Counted from the stretch's first letter, positions 9,150 to 18,627 are shown. The stretch is DNA of 64,000 nucleotides from Kitasatospora phosalacinea (GCF_000717185.1 NZ_JNYE01000001.1:62001-126000), one strand, 5' to 3'. Program-made: numbers and translations. Notes: generated from the letters alone by a model not told the origin.

Positions 9150-11057
9150 TCAGAGCGCGGCGGCGCCGCGGGAGCGGAGCTGCTGGCCGTACTGCTGCAG
9201 GGCCCACAGCTCGCTCTGGACGGGGTGCTGCTCCTCGGCGGTGGCGCGGTCGCCGAGTCGGCGCAGGTGGGCGCGGACCTCGTCGATCCGGCGGTCCACG
9301 GCCTGCAGCCGCAGCTTGACCAGGAACTCCCCCGCGTACACCTCGTCGGCCTTGCGGCGGGAGCGGATCGGCTCGACGGTCAGCTCGGTGACCAGGCCGC
9401 GCACCTGGTCGTCCGGGCTGGCCTCGCGGACGGTGGCGGTGAAGTCGGGCAGGCTCGCGCCGTACGCGGTGCCGCCGGCCCGGCCGATCGCGCGGCGGAC
9501 GGCGCAGTAGGGCGGGGTGGGGAACTCGTCCTCGCCGTACTGGTCGAAGGCCGGGCTGACCAGGTCGGGGTGCTGGAGGGCGAGCTTGAGCAGTTCGCGC
9601 TCGACGAACTGGGCCGGGTCGCGCGGGTTGAGCCGGAAGACGGGACGCTCGGGGCGGGCGGGCGGCCGGGCGGCGTCCGGGCGGCGCGGCGCGCGCTGCT
9701 GGCCGCTCTGCTGGTTCTCGCGCTGCCAGCGGGCGAGCTGGGCGATCCGGTTGACCACGAAGCGCTCGTCCAGGATGCCGACCATGCCAGCCAGCTGGAC
9801 GGCGTACTCGTGCTGGATCGAGCGGTCCTTGATCTTGACGATGATCCCGGCGGCCTCCTCCAGCGCGGCGGCCCGGCCCTCCGCGGTGTCCACCCGGTGC
9901 CGGGCGACGGCCGAGCGGAGCGCGAACTCGAACAGCGGGACGGGGTTGTCCACCAGGGTGCGGACCGCCTCGTCGCCCTGGGCCAGGCGCAGTTCGCACG
10001 GGTCCATGCCGCCCGGGGTGATGGCGATGGAGGTGCGGGCGGCGAACTTCTGGTCGTCCTCGAAGGCCCGCAGGGCGGCCTTCTGGCCCGCGGCGTCGCC
10101 GTCGAAGGTGAAGACCGTCTCGCCGCGGTAGGTGGAGGTGTCCATCAGCAGCCGACGGATGATCTTGATGTGGTCCTCGCCGAAGGCGGTGCCGCAGGTG
10201 GCCACCGCCGTGGTGACGCCCGCCAGGTGGCAGGCCATCACGTCGGTGTAGCCCTCGACCACCACCGCCCGGCCGGACTTGGCGATCTCCTTGCGGGCCA
10301 GGTCGATGCCGTACAGGACGTTCGACTTCTTGTAGATCGGCGTCTCGGGGGTGTTCAGGTACTTGGGGCCGTTGTCGTCCTCGCGCAGGCGGCGCGCGCC
10401 GAAGCCCACCACGTCGCCCGCGCTGTCCCGGATCGGCCAGACCAGGCGGCCCCGGAAGCGGTCGATCAGGCCGCCGCGCTGGCCCTGCGAGGCCAGGCCG
10501 CCGACCGAGATCTCCTTGTCCGTGAAGCCGCGGCCGCGGAGGAAGCGCACCAGGTGCTCCCAGCCGACCGGGGCGTACCCCACCCCGAAGTGCTTGGCCG
10601 CGGCCTCGTCGAAGCCCCGCTCGGCCAGGAAGCGGCGGCCGATCTCCGCCTCGGGCGTGGCCAGTTGCTCCTGGAACCAGGCGGCGGCCACCTTGTGCGC
10701 CTCGACCAGCCTGGTCCGCTCGCCCTGCTGGTGCCGCGGACTGTAGCCGCCCTCCTCGTAGCGCAGGGTGACGCCCGCCTGGGCGGCCATCCGCTCGACC
10801 GCCTCCGCGAACGAGCAGTGCTCGATCTTCATCAGGAAGGTGATCGTGTCGCCGGACTCGCCGCAGCCGAAGCAGTGGAAGACGCCCTTGCCCGGGTGCA
10901 CGTAGAAGGACGCCGACTTCTCGTCGTGGAACGGGCAGACGCCCTTCAGCTGCGCGCCGCCGCCGGCCGCCAGCTGCACGTAGTCGCCGACCACGGCGTC
11001 GATCGGCAGAGCGGCACGCACCGCCTGCACATCTTCGTCCCTGATCCGACCGGCCAC
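9150..11057 (-). CDS. dnaG: DNA primase
   Basis: Makes RNA primers at the replication fork. 635 residues, the normal size. The start MAGRIRDEDVQAVR leads into a zinc-binding domain with CPFHDEKSASFYVH...FHCFGCG (CHC2 ligands). The RNA polymerase/TOPRIM core includes FGARRL, the acidic VVVEGYTDVMA (catalytic Glu) and FTFDGDAAGQKAA (DxD). The C-terminal 130 residues should be the DnaB helicase-interaction domain. It lies between dgt upstream and the sigma factor downstream, resembling the primase-sigma pairing of the classical macromolecular synthesis operon but without rpsU. Confidence 0.97.
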   Translation of the reverse strand: MAGRIRDEDVQAVRAALPIDAVVGDYVQLAAGGGAQLKGVCPFHDEKSASFYVHPGKGVFHCFGCGESGDTITFLMKIEHCSFAEAVERMAAQAGVTLRYEEGGYSPRHQQGERTRLVEAHKVAAAWFQEQLATPEAEIGRRFLAERGFDEAAAKHFGVGYAPVGWEHLVRFLRGRGFTDKEISVGGLASQGQRGGLIDRFRGRLVWPIRDSAGDVVGFGARRLREDDNGPKYLNTPETPIYKKSNVLYGIDLARKEIAKSGRAVVVEGYTDVMACHLAGVTTAVATCGTAFGEDHIKIIRRLLMDTSTYRGETVFTFDGDAAGQKAALRAFEDDQKFAARTSIAITPGGMDPCELRLAQGDEAVRTLVDNPVPLFEFALRSAVARHRVDTAEGRAAALEEAAGIIVKIKDRSIQHEYAVQLAGMVGILDERFVVNRIAQLARWQRENQQSGQQRAPRRPDAARPPARPERPVFRLNPRDPAQFVERELLKLALQHPDLVSPAFDQYGEDEFPTPPYCAVRRAIGRAGGTAYGASLPDFTATVREASPDDQVRGLVTELTVEPIRSRRKADEVYAGEFLVKLRLQAVDRRIDEVRAHLRRLGDRATAEEQHPVQSELWALQQYGQQLRSRGAAAL

Positions 11058-11163
11058 CGGGAAAGTCTACGGGAGCGAGCCGGACACTCCGGGGGTGCGG
11101 CCCGGAGCCGGGGAAGGGAACGGCTGCAGGAGGGGGACGGGAGCGGGGGCCGGGGCCTGTGGC

Positions 11164-12444
11164 TCAGGGCTTCCGCTCGACCAGCTTGGCGTGCAGGGCG
11201 AGCGCGGAGGCGTCGGTGAGGGTGGCGATCTGGTCGATGACGGTGCGCAGCGCGGCGCGGCCGTCCTCGGCCTCCTCGTACTGGGCGGCGAACACCGGGT
11301 CCAGGTGGTGCGGGGCGTCGGTCAGCAGGGCCTCGGCCAGCTCGGCGATCACCACCCGCTGGCGGGAGCGGAGTTGGGCCTGCTCGTCGCGCTGCATCAC
11401 GTACCGGACGGCGACCGCCTTGAGCACCGCGCACTCCAGCCGGACGCCGCGCGGGACGACCAGCTCGGCGGCGTACCGGGTGAGCGGGCCGGGGCCGTAG
11501 CGGGCCCGGGTGGCCTGCTCCGCGGCCAGGCAGAAGCGGCCGATCAGCTGGCTGGTGAGGTCCTTCAGGCCGGCCCGGGCGCGGGCGGTGCCGTCGTAGC
11601 CGACCGGCCACCAGTCCTCGGCCTGCAGCCGGTCCAGGGCCTCGCCGAACTCCTCCGGACCGGCCCCGGCGAACCGCTCGGCGGTCTTGAACAGCTCGGC
11701 CCGCTCCTCCGGGGAGCACAGCGCGGCCGGGTCGATGTGGCCGGCCTGCAGGCCGTCCTCCACGTCGTGGGTGGAGTAGGCGACGTCGTCCGACCAGTCC
11801 ATCACCGTGGCCTCGAAGCACTTGCGGTCGTCGGGCGCGCCGGTGCGCATCCAGCGGAACACCGGCAGGTCGTCCCCGTACACGCCGTACTTGGTGGAGC
11901 CGGGGTCGGCGGGGTGCTGCCCGCGGGCCCACGGGTACTTGGTCGCGGCGTCCAGCGCGGCGCGGGTCAGGTTCAGGCCGACGCTGCGGCCGGGCCACGG
12001 GGCGAGCCGGACCTCCGGCTCGTCCGACGGGGCGAAGCGCTTGGGCTCCAGCCTGGTCAGGATGCGCAGCGACTGGGCGTTGCCCTCGAAGCCGCCGCAG
12101 GCCTCGGCGGCCTGGTCGAGCGCCTCCTCGCCGGTGTGGCCGAACGGCGGGTGGCCGATGTCGTGGGCCAGGCAGGCGGTCTCCACCAAGTCCGGGTCGC
12201 AGCCGAGCGCCGCGCCCAGCTCCCGGCCGACCTGGGCGCACTCCAGCGAGTGCGTCAGCCGGGTGCGCGGGAAGTCGCTGCGCATCGGCGCGACCACCTG
12301 GGTCGTCCCCGCCAGCCGCCGCAGCGCGGCGGAGTGCAGCACCCGGGCGCGGTCGCGCTGGAAGGCGGTGCGGCCGGGCCGCTTGTCGGGCTCGGGCACC
12401 CAGCGCGCCTCGGACTGCGGATCGTACGGAGCCGTGTTCTTCAT
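11164..12444 (-). CDS. dgt: Deoxyguanosine triphosphate triphosphohydrolase-like protein
   Basis: HD-domain dNTP triphosphohydrolase of 426 residues that would split dGTP, and probably other dNTPs, to deoxynucleoside and triphosphate. The metal motifs are H in [15 protein letters not shown] and HD in [16 protein letters not shown]. The downstream segment [18 protein letters not shown] supplies the remaining Asp/His ligands. It begins [44 protein letters not shown], typical of the actinobacterial form. It lies 106 bp upstream of dnaG on the same strand, suggesting co-expression of dNTP-pool control with priming. Confidence 0.93.
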   Translation of the reverse strand: MKNTAPYDPQSEARWVPEPDKRPGRTAFQRDRARVLHSAALRRLAGTTQVVAPMRSDFPRTRLTHSLECAQVGRELGAALGCDPDLVETACLAHDIGHPPFGHTGEEALDQAAEACGGFEGNAQSLRILTRLEPKRFAPSDEPEVRLAPWPGRSVGLNLTRAALDAATKYPWARGQHPADPGSTKYGVYGDDLPVFRWMRTGAPDDRKCFEATVMDWSDDVAYSTHDVEDGLQAGHIDPAALCSPEERAELFKTAERFAGAGPEEFGEALDRLQAEDWWPVGYDGTARARAGLKDLTSQLIGRFCLAAEQATRARYGPGPLTRYAAELVVPRGVRLECAVLKAVAVRYVMQRDEQAQLRSRQRVVIAELAEALLTDAPHHLDPVFAAQYEEAEDGRAALRTVIDQIATLTDASALALHAKLVERKP

Positions 12445-12542
12445 ATGCCAGTCACCGTACGCCGGATGACGGACATTCGACCCGGCGCCGCGCGAACGGG
12501 AGCGCGAACGGGAAGTGGCGGGCGCGGGTGCCCCGACCGAGG

Positions 12543-12562
12543 TTGCAGAGAATTCTCTGCAA
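12543..12562. promoter_or_regulatory. Perfect palindromic operator 1 (TTGCAGAG-AATT-CTCTGCAA)
   Basis: A perfect 20-bp palindrome 43 bp before the winged-helix regulator start. It carries the same CTCTGCA half-sites as operator 2. Probably the autoregulatory site of that regulator. Confidence 0.75.
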
Positions 12563-12571
12563 AGAGGTCTA

Positions 12572-12589
12572 TGCAGAGACTCCTCTGCA
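12572..12589. promoter_or_regulatory. Palindromic operator 2 (TGCAGAG-N4-CTCTGCA)
   Basis: The second copy of the TGCAGAG/CTCTGCA inverted repeat, centred 28 bp from operator 1 and ending 15 bp before the start codon. Its position suggests it would block transcription or initiation of the regulator-exporter operon. Confidence 0.72.
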
Positions 12590-12604
12590 ACCTACGCTGG
12601 ACCC

Positions 12605-13222
12605 ATGAACGAGCACCGCCCCGAAGACACCGGTCCTGCCGCCTCCCCCGAGGCACCGCGCCGCAAGCTGGACGCGGGTTCGCTGCGCGGGCTGGCCCAT
12701 CCGCTGCGGATGCGGCTGCTGGACGAGCTGCGGCTGAACGGCCCCGCCACCTCCGCCCGGCTCTCCGAGCGGACCGGCGAGTCCACCGGCACCATCAGCT
12801 GGCACCTGCGGCACCTCGCCGAGCACGGCTTCATCGAGGAGGAACCCGGCCGCGGCACCAAGCGGGAACGCTGGTGGCGCGCCGTGCGCGGCGCCATCGT
12901 GCTGTCCGCCGCCGACTTCGACCGGGACCCGGCCACCCGCACCGCGCTCTCGGTCTACCAGGCCGAGAACCTGCGCCGGCAGTACCAGCGGGTCGCCGAC
13001 TCGCTGGCCGCCGACTGGCAGGGCGAGTGGCACGGCACCGGCTCCGTCAGCGACTGGAGCAACCTCCGGCTGACGTCCGTCCAGCTCCAGGCCCTGATCG
13101 ACGAGCTGGCCGCCGTGGTCGCCCGCCACACCCCCGACCCGGACGCCGCCCCCGACCCCGCGGCGCGACCGGTCATCGTCCAGATCCAGGCACTGCCCCG
13201 GAAGGAACCCGACCTGCCATGA
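12605..13222 (+). CDS. ArsR/HTH_20-type winged-helix transcriptional regulator
   Basis: 205 residues. The N-terminal winged helix (about 22-95) reads GSLRGLAHPLRMRLLDELRLNGPATSARLSERTGESTGTISWHLRHLAEHGFIEEE, the ArsR-like layout with the recognition helix at STGTISWHLRHL, followed by a basic wing GRGTKRERWWR. The remainder is helical and has no cysteine metal site, so it probably senses a small molecule. Two identical-core palindromes lie just upstream. The stop codon overlaps the start of the MFS gene (ATGA), indicating translational coupling and that it controls this exporter. Confidence 0.88.
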   Translation: MNEHRPEDTGPAASPEAPRRKLDAGSLRGLAHPLRMRLLDELRLNGPATSARLSERTGESTGTISWHLRHLAEHGFIEEEPGRGTKRERWWRAVRGAIVLSAADFDRDPATRTALSVYQAENLRRQYQRVADSLAADWQGEWHGTGSVSDWSNLRLTSVQLQALIDELAAVVARHTPDPDAAPDPAARPVIVQIQALPRKEPDLP

Positions 13223-14580
13223 CCAACCCCCTCCCCACCCCCGTCGGCCGTGCCGGTCGCGCTGGTCGTGCTGGCCGTGCTGGCCGTGCCGCGGGAACGC
13301 CCGCCGGGCTGCTGCGGCGGCACCGCGACTTCCGGATGCTGTGGATCGGCGAGACCGCCAACAAGTACGGTTCCGCGGTCACCGGCCTGGCCCTGCCGCT
13401 GATCGCGGTCAGCACCCTGCACGCGAGCACCCTCCAGGTCGGACTGCTCGGCGCCGCGGGCTGGCTGCCCTGGCTGCTGATCGGCCTGCCCGCCGGGGTG
13501 TGGGTGGACCGGCTGCGCTGCCGCCCGATCATGCTCACCGCGACCGCCGTCTCGCTGCTGCTGTACGCCACCGTGCCGCTGGCCGCGATGGCCGGAGGGC
13601 TGACGCTGTGGCACCTGCTGGCCGTCGCGCTGCTCGCCGGGGTGGCCGGGGTGTTCTTCCAGACCGCGTACACCGCGTACCTGCCGCAGCTGCTCGAACC
13701 CGCCGACCAGTCCGAGGGCAACGCCAAGCTGCACGGCAGCGCCTCCGCCGCGGGCATCGTCGGGCTGGGCAGCGGCGGCCTGATCGCCCAACTGGCCGGG
13801 CCGGTCAACGGGCTGCTGGCCAACACCGCGACGTTCCTGCTCTCGCTCTGGTGCACCGCCCGGATCGGGCACCACGAGACCGGCCGCGCGGAGCGGCCCC
13901 GCCGGGCCCTGGGCCGGGAGATCGGCGAGGGGCTGCGACTGCTCGCCTCCGACGTCTGGTTCCGCACCTTCGCGCTGTTCGGCGCCGCGTCCAACCTGGC
14001 CCTGACGGGCTACCAGTCGCTGCTGGTGGTCTTCCTGATCCGCGAGGTCGGCGTCGGCGAGGGCACCGTCGGCCTGCTGGTCGCGCTGGCCTCCACCGGG
14101 GGCGTCCTCGGGGCGGCCGTCGCCCGCCGGATCGCCGCCCGGCTCGGCACCTCGCGGGCGATGCTGCTGCTGGAGCTCGTCCTGCCCGCCCTGACCGTCC
14201 TCATCCCGCTGACCGGCCGCGGCGCCGGGCTGGCCTGGTACCTGATCGGCGGGTTCGGCGCCTCCTGCGGGGTCGTCGCCGGGAACGTCATCAAGTCGAC
14301 CTTCCAGCAGCGCTACTGCCCGCCGGAGCTGCTCGGTCGGCTCTCCGCCAGCAGCGCGGTGCTCAACTTCGGGTCCATCCCGCTCGGTGCGCTGCTGGCC
14401 GGCGTCCTCGGCACCCAGCTCGGCGTGCGGCCCGCGATGTGGCTGATGACCGTCGGGGTGCCGCTGGCCGCCCTGATCCTCTGGTGCTCGCCGATGCGAC
14501 GCGTCCGCGACCTGCCCACCGAGCGCCGCGAACCGGTCCGCGGGAGCGGCGTGGCGGTGACGGCGGCGGCGTGCCGGTGA
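13219..14580 (+). CDS. MFS family exporter
   Basis: Major facilitator superfamily transporter of 453 residues with 12 predicted membrane helices. After an unusual GRAGRAGRAGRAGRA N-terminal repeat comes LLRRHRDFRMLWIGETANKYGSAVTGLALPLIAV, the usual start of the drug-efflux/enterobactin-exporter-like MFS branch. Motif A is GLPAGVWVDRLRCRP. The start overlaps the regulator stop by four bases (ATGA). Regulator plus exporter suggests export of a toxic or self-made compound that is also the inducer; the substrate cannot be inferred. Confidence 0.88.
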   Translation: MTNPLPTPVGRAGRAGRAGRAGRAAGTPAGLLRRHRDFRMLWIGETANKYGSAVTGLALPLIAVSTLHASTLQVGLLGAAGWLPWLLIGLPAGVWVDRLRCRPIMLTATAVSLLLYATVPLAAMAGGLTLWHLLAVALLAGVAGVFFQTAYTAYLPQLLEPADQSEGNAKLHGSASAAGIVGLGSGGLIAQLAGPVNGLLANTATFLLSLWCTARIGHHETGRAERPRRALGREIGEGLRLLASDVWFRTFALFGAASNLALTGYQSLLVVFLIREVGVGEGTVGLLVALASTGGVLGAAVARRIAARLGTSRAMLLLELVLPALTVLIPLTGRGAGLAWYLIGGFGASCGVVAGNVIKSTFQQRYCPPELLGRLSASSAVLNFGSIPLGALLAGVLGTQLGVRPAMWLMTVGVPLAALILWCSPMRRVRDLPTERREPVRGSGVAVTAAACR

Positions 14581-14662
14581 CGGCGGCGTCCGTCGGGTGG
14601 TCCGCGGTCCGGCGGGCGCGGGTGCGCTGGTGGGTGCGGCGGGTACGAGTACGGGTGCGGCA

Positions 14663-14708
14663 GGTGGGGCGGGTGCGGTGCGGGAGGTGGGGCGGGTGCG
14701 GTGCGGGA
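14663..14708 (+). repeat. 23-bp direct tandem repeat, two copies
   Basis: GGTGGGGCGGGTGCGGTGCG plus GGA occurs twice head to tail, with a partial third copy, between the convergent MFS and chelatase genes. The surrounding 100 bp is G/GGTGCGG-rich. No hairpin is evident. Confidence 0.75.
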
Positions 14709-14720
14709 GGTGGCTGGGGG

Positions 14721-15473
14721 TCAGCCGACCAGGCGGGCGACCCGGGCGACGCAGGACTGGTACCGCTCCAGGACCAGCCGGGCCATGGCGGGGTGGTCGC
14801 CGAGCGGGGCGGAGGTCAGTGCACCGCCCGCGGCCGCGGCCAGGCGGGCGAAGTCGCCCGGGGCGGTGAAGTAGGAGGCGACGGCGACCCGCGGGTGGCC
14901 CTCGGCGGTGAGTTCGGCGACCCGGGCGGCCACGCTCGGACCGCTCGCCGTCACGTACCCCGGCCGGACGGTGACGCCCAGCCTGGCCGCCAGCAGCGCG
15001 GCCTGCGTCCCGCTGTCCTCGGCGGCGTCCCGGTCGCGGGAGCCGGAGGCGGCGAGGACCACGGGCTCGCCCCGCCAGCCGGCCGACACCAGGCGGTCGG
15101 CCAGCGCCTCGGTGAGCAGCGGGTCGGGGCCCAGCGGCGGGGCGCACTCCCCCACCAGGTGCGGTGCGGCGGCCAGCGTCCGGGGGATGTCCACCTTGCT
15201 GTGGTAGCCGCGGCCGAGCAGCAGCGGCACCAGGACCACCCGGCCGCTCAGCTCGTCCAGCACCTCGGGCAGCAGCGGGTCGTTCAGGCCGAGGTGCCCG
15301 AGCCGGATGTCCAGCTCCGGCCGGGACCGCCGCAACCGGGCGTGCAGCAGGGAGAGTTCGACGGACGCGGCCGGGTCGTGCGAGCCGTGCGCGACCAGCA
15401 CCAGGGCCGGGCGGCGGGCCGCGTGCAGCACCCGCAGCGGGGCGAGGCGGCCGGGGAGCGAAGTGGTGGTCAT
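14721..15473 (-). CDS. CbiX-type sirohydrochlorin chelatase
   Basis: Inserts Fe2+ (or Co2+) into sirohydrochlorin; the iron product, siroheme, is the cofactor of NirB. 250 residues with two CbiX-like halves. The first half opens ALVLVAHGSHDPAA with the metal-binding His, and VVLVPLLLGRGYHSKVDIP carries the second conserved His. The second half has VVLAASGSRDRDA and VAVASYFTAPG. I chose ATG 15473 because it leads directly into the domain. It is in the nitrite-assimilation neighbourhood and has a GlnR-like box just upstream, which supports an iron role in siroheme synthesis rather than cobalamin. Confidence 0.85.
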   Translation of the reverse strand: MTTTSLPGRLAPLRVLHAARRPALVLVAHGSHDPAASVELSLLHARLRRSRPELDIRLGHLGLNDPLLPEVLDELSGRVVLVPLLLGRGYHSKVDIPRTLAAAPHLVGECAPPLGPDPLLTEALADRLVSAGWRGEPVVLAASGSRDRDAAEDSGTQAALLAARLGVTVRPGYVTASGPSVAARVAELTAEGHPRVAVASYFTAPGDFARLAAAAGGALTSAPLGDHPAMARLVLERYQSCVARVARLVG

Positions 15474-15495
15474 GCCGCCACCCTGCCGGACGCCT

Positions 15496-15532
15496 GTTTC
15501 GGCCCGGTTGCCCACCGGTCACGAGCGGTTAC
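15496..15532 (-). promoter_or_regulatory. Possible GlnR box upstream of the chelatase
   Basis: The minus strand reads GTAAC-n5-GTGAC-n6-GCAAC-n6-GAAAC, ending 23 bp before the chelatase start. The GlnR consensus is GTnAC-n6-GAAAC-n6-GTnAC-n6-GAAAC. Three elements keep the 11-bp period; the fourth is one base out of register. Confidence 0.4.
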
Positions 15533-15681
15533 CCGGCTCTCACCCGACCTGTCTGCGGGGGTGAGCGGCCCACGGGGGGTGCGCGGCCCGACCGCTCCCG
15601 TCACCACCGGCGGCGCACGACCCACCGGGCCGGGCCTCGCGGGTCGGTGCTCCTCGCAGGTCGGTGCTGCGTCCGGCCGGG

Positions 15682-18627
15682 TCAGGGATCCGTCCGACCA
15701 GGGGCACCGGGCTGCCGGGGGACCCGCGGACGACGCGCCTGCGCGGTCCCGGACGGCCCGGACGGCCCGGACGCGGCAGGGTCGACGGGCTCGACGGGCT
15801 CGACGGACGCGACAGGTCCGACGAGGCCTGCGGGCTCGGCTGCGGACGGACCGGCCCCGGCGGGAACGGCGGGCGGGGAGGGCGGGGAGGGCGGGGCGGC
15901 CGACCAGGGTGCGGCGGGGGCCGCGTCCGGCTCCCAGCCGTTGCTGTGCAGTTCGCCGACGGCGGTGGCGGTGGCGGGTGCACCGGACAGGCCGGGGCGG
16001 CCCTCGGCCTCGTGCTCCCGGAGCAGCATCAGCGCTTCGCGGTGGGCGAGCGGGTCGCCCGCGTCGGCGGCCCGCCGGTACCACTCCAGGGCGCGCTGCG
16101 GCTGGCGGCGCTCGGCGAGCATCCGGGCCGCGGCGAGCAGGGCGTCCCGGTCGCCCTCGTCCGCCGCCCTCCCGTACCAGGCGAGTGCGTCGTCGATCCG
16201 GCCCCGGCTCTCCAGCATCTCGGCGGCCTCCTGGGCGGCCCGTCGGTCGCCGCTGTCGGCGAACCGCTGCACCCAGGCGATGGCCCCGTCCCCGCAGGTC
16301 GACCCGGACAGCATCCGGGACGCCTCGCGCAGCCGCTCCCGTTCCGGTCTGTCGGTGGAGCGGAGCAGCAGACCGGCCTCGAAGAAGCGACCGGCCTCCT
16401 TGAGCAGTTCCACCGCCTCGTCCAGCAGCGCGGGCCCGGAGCGGTCGGCCGGAACAGCGGTGGTGGCGGTGGTGGCGGCCGTGGCCCGGTGGGTCCGGTC
16501 GCCGTCGCGGGTGCGGGTGGCCGGTGCGGGGTGCGCGGCCCGCAGGGCGGGCGCCTGCGGGGCCCACCGTTCGAGGTTCGGTGCGAGCGGGGCGGCGCTC
16601 CGGACGGCGGCGGGCAGGGCGTGCCGGTCGCCCGCCGCGGCCGCGGCCCGGTACCAGCCGACGGACTCCCGGGAGCGGCCCAGTTCGCCCAGCAGGCGGC
16701 CGAGTTCGCGCATCGCGTAGACGTCGCCGTGGGCGGCGGCTCGCTCGTACCAGTGGACGGCGCGGGTGGTGTCGCCGTGCCGCTCCAGCAGGTCGGCGGC
16801 CTGGAACCGGGAGGTCTCGCAGCCCGCTTCGGCCGCCTTCCGGTACCAGTCCAGCGCCCCGCCCGGGTCTCCGTCCCGCTCGCACTGCTCGGCGCGTTCG
16901 CGCAGCGCCTGCGGGTCGCCGATGTGCGCGTACCAGGGCGGGTTGCCGTACTGGCCGTGCCGGGCGAGCAGTGCCGCGGCCTCGTGCCAGGCGGTCTCGT
17001 CGCCGTGGGCCGCCGCGCGTTCGTACCAGGCGGCGGCCTCGTCGATCCGGCCGGCGGCCTCCAGCATCCTGGCCGCCTCGTGCACGCCGACCACCGCGCC
17101 GCGGGCCCAGGCCCGTTCCCACCAGGCGGCGGCCTCGTCGGTCCGGCCCGCGGCGGCGCAGAGCCTGGCGCAGTCGGCGGCGGCCTCGTGGTGACCGTCG
17201 GCCACGGCCCGTTCGAACCACTCCAGTGCCTCGTCGCCGCGGCCGAGCCCGGCGAGCAGGCGCCCGGCCCGGTGCAGGGCGGTGGGGTGGCCGGCCCGGG
17301 CGGCCTCCTCGAAGCGGTGCAGGGCCGGTGCGGTCTCGCCGTGGCGGCCGAGGAGTTCGGCGGCCCGGCAGTGGGCGTCGGTGTCCCCGGCCCGGGCGGC
17401 CCGGTCGTACCAGCCGACGGCCTGCTCCAGGCTGCCGTCCCGTTCGAGCAGTTCGGCCGCCCGCACGGCGGCCTGCGGCACGCCCCGGTCGGCGGCCGCG
17501 CCGTACCAGTCGGCGGCCTCGGCGGTGCGGCCCGCTTCGGCGAGCAGGGCGGCGCCTACCGACAGCGCCGCATGGTCCCCCGCCTCGGCGGCCGAGGCGC
17601 AGAGCCCGACCGCGATCCGGGTGAGGCCCCGGGTCGCCGCCGACCGCGCGAGGGCGGACCGGTCGGCGGGGTGGGCATACCGGGCCAGGCACTCCCACAG
17701 CCCGGCCGGGACGGTGCGCCCCTCCCGTTCCGGCCGCAGCTGCCGCACCAGGGCCTCGGCGAGCCGCACCTCGTGACCGCCCGCCGCCCGGAGCGCCCCT
17801 GCGCCGCGGGGTGCCGTGGTGCCGCGCGGCAGCCGACCGGCCACGGCCGGACCGCCCGCCGGGTCTCCGGTGGTCAGCAGCGCGCCCGCGCCGGGGACGG
17901 CCTTGCGCAGGTACTCCAGCCCGTCGGCGACCCAGCCGGGGCGGAGGGCGTTGCGCTCCCCGGCGGTCAGGTAGTGCGGGGCGGACGCCGCCAGCAGCGC
18001 CGCGGGCAGGACGGGACGGTGGCCGAGGCGCACCGCGTCCAGCGCGGCGTCGAGGACGGCCCGGGCGGCGGGCGGTGCCGAGCGGTAGCGGTTCACCAGC
18101 CGCGCCCCGGCCGGTGCCGGCCCGCCGACCGCTGCGCGCCGGGTGCTGCTGCCGGTTCCGGTCACCGTCGTCGACCGGATCCGGCGGCCGGTGCCGTCCG
18201 CGGTCCGGACGACCGTCGCGGCCCGGACGACCGTCGTCCCCCGGGCGGCTGCCGACCGCCGGACGGACGGGCAGGGCGCGAGCGGGACGGGCCCGCCCGG
18301 TGCGCCGTCGGCCCGCTGCCGGGGGAGCGGGGCCCGGAGACGGTCGGCCTCCAGCAGGGCGGCCCAGTAGGAGGCGGGTCGCACCGGTCGGCCCGCGGCC
18401 CGGGCCAACTCCCCGGCCACGGCGGTGAGTCGGTCCACCTCGCGGGGCACCGAACGTCCGGAGAGCCAGCCGTGCAGGGTGGACGGGCCGATGCCGCCGG
18501 TCCTGGCCAGTCGCTTCTGGGTGACCGCCCGGCCGCCGACCCGGCGGGCCTCGTCCCAGAGCGGCAGGAGTTCGCGCAGCACTGCGGAGCGGGCCGCACG
18601 GCCCTTCGCCTGCACGTCTGTTGTCAT
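15682..18627 (-). CDS. HTH plus Sel1/TPR-repeat protein, 981 residues
   Basis: Large cytoplasmic protein of unknown function. Residues 1-95 look like a helix-turn-helix module (VTQKRLARTGGIGPSTLHGWLSGRSVPREVDRLTAVAGELARAAG, similar to the Xre-like N-termini of other actinobacterial repeat proteins). After a low-complexity linker, about residues 330-940 hold many Sel1-like/TPR repeats of the type ALEWFERAVADGHHEAA, AAWYERAAAHGDETAWHEAA and ALAWYGRAADEGDRDAL, separated by LLERHGD-type helices. The C-terminus is Pro/Ala-rich. DNA binding and protein scaffolding are inferred. It is divergent from nirB and upstream of the chelatase; no direct link to nitrite metabolism is visible. Confidence 0.82.
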   Translation of the reverse strand: MTTDVQAKGRAARSAVLRELLPLWDEARRVGGRAVTQKRLARTGGIGPSTLHGWLSGRSVPREVDRLTAVAGELARAAGRPVRPASYWAALLEADRLRAPLPRQRADGAPGGPVPLAPCPSVRRSAAARGTTVVRAATVVRTADGTGRRIRSTTVTGTGSSTRRAAVGGPAPAGARLVNRYRSAPPAARAVLDAALDAVRLGHRPVLPAALLAASAPHYLTAGERNALRPGWVADGLEYLRKAVPGAGALLTTGDPAGGPAVAGRLPRGTTAPRGAGALRAAGGHEVRLAEALVRQLRPEREGRTVPAGLWECLARYAHPADRSALARSAATRGLTRIAVGLCASAAEAGDHAALSVGAALLAEAGRTAEAADWYGAAADRGVPQAAVRAAELLERDGSLEQAVGWYDRAARAGDTDAHCRAAELLGRHGETAPALHRFEEAARAGHPTALHRAGRLLAGLGRGDEALEWFERAVADGHHEAAADCARLCAAAGRTDEAAAWWERAWARGAVVGVHEAARMLEAAGRIDEAAAWYERAAAHGDETAWHEAAALLARHGQYGNPPWYAHIGDPQALRERAEQCERDGDPGGALDWYRKAAEAGCETSRFQAADLLERHGDTTRAVHWYERAAAHGDVYAMRELGRLLGELGRSRESVGWYRAAAAAGDRHALPAAVRSAAPLAPNLERWAPQAPALRAAHPAPATRTRDGDRTHRATAATTATTAVPADRSGPALLDEAVELLKEAGRFFEAGLLLRSTDRPERERLREASRMLSGSTCGDGAIAWVQRFADSGDRRAAQEAAEMLESRGRIDDALAWYGRAADEGDRDALLAAARMLAERRQPQRALEWYRRAADAGDPLAHREALMLLREHEAEGRPGLSGAPATATAVGELHSNGWEPDAAPAAPWSAAPPSPPSPPAVPAGAGPSAAEPAGLVGPVASVEPVEPVDPAASGPSGPSGTAQARRPRVPRQPGAPGRTDP

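Noticed and set aside
8181..11219. A 1012-codon plus-strand frame opposite the sigma factor and dnaG
   Set aside because: Both minus-strand genes have complete family motifs; the opposite frame is low complexity.
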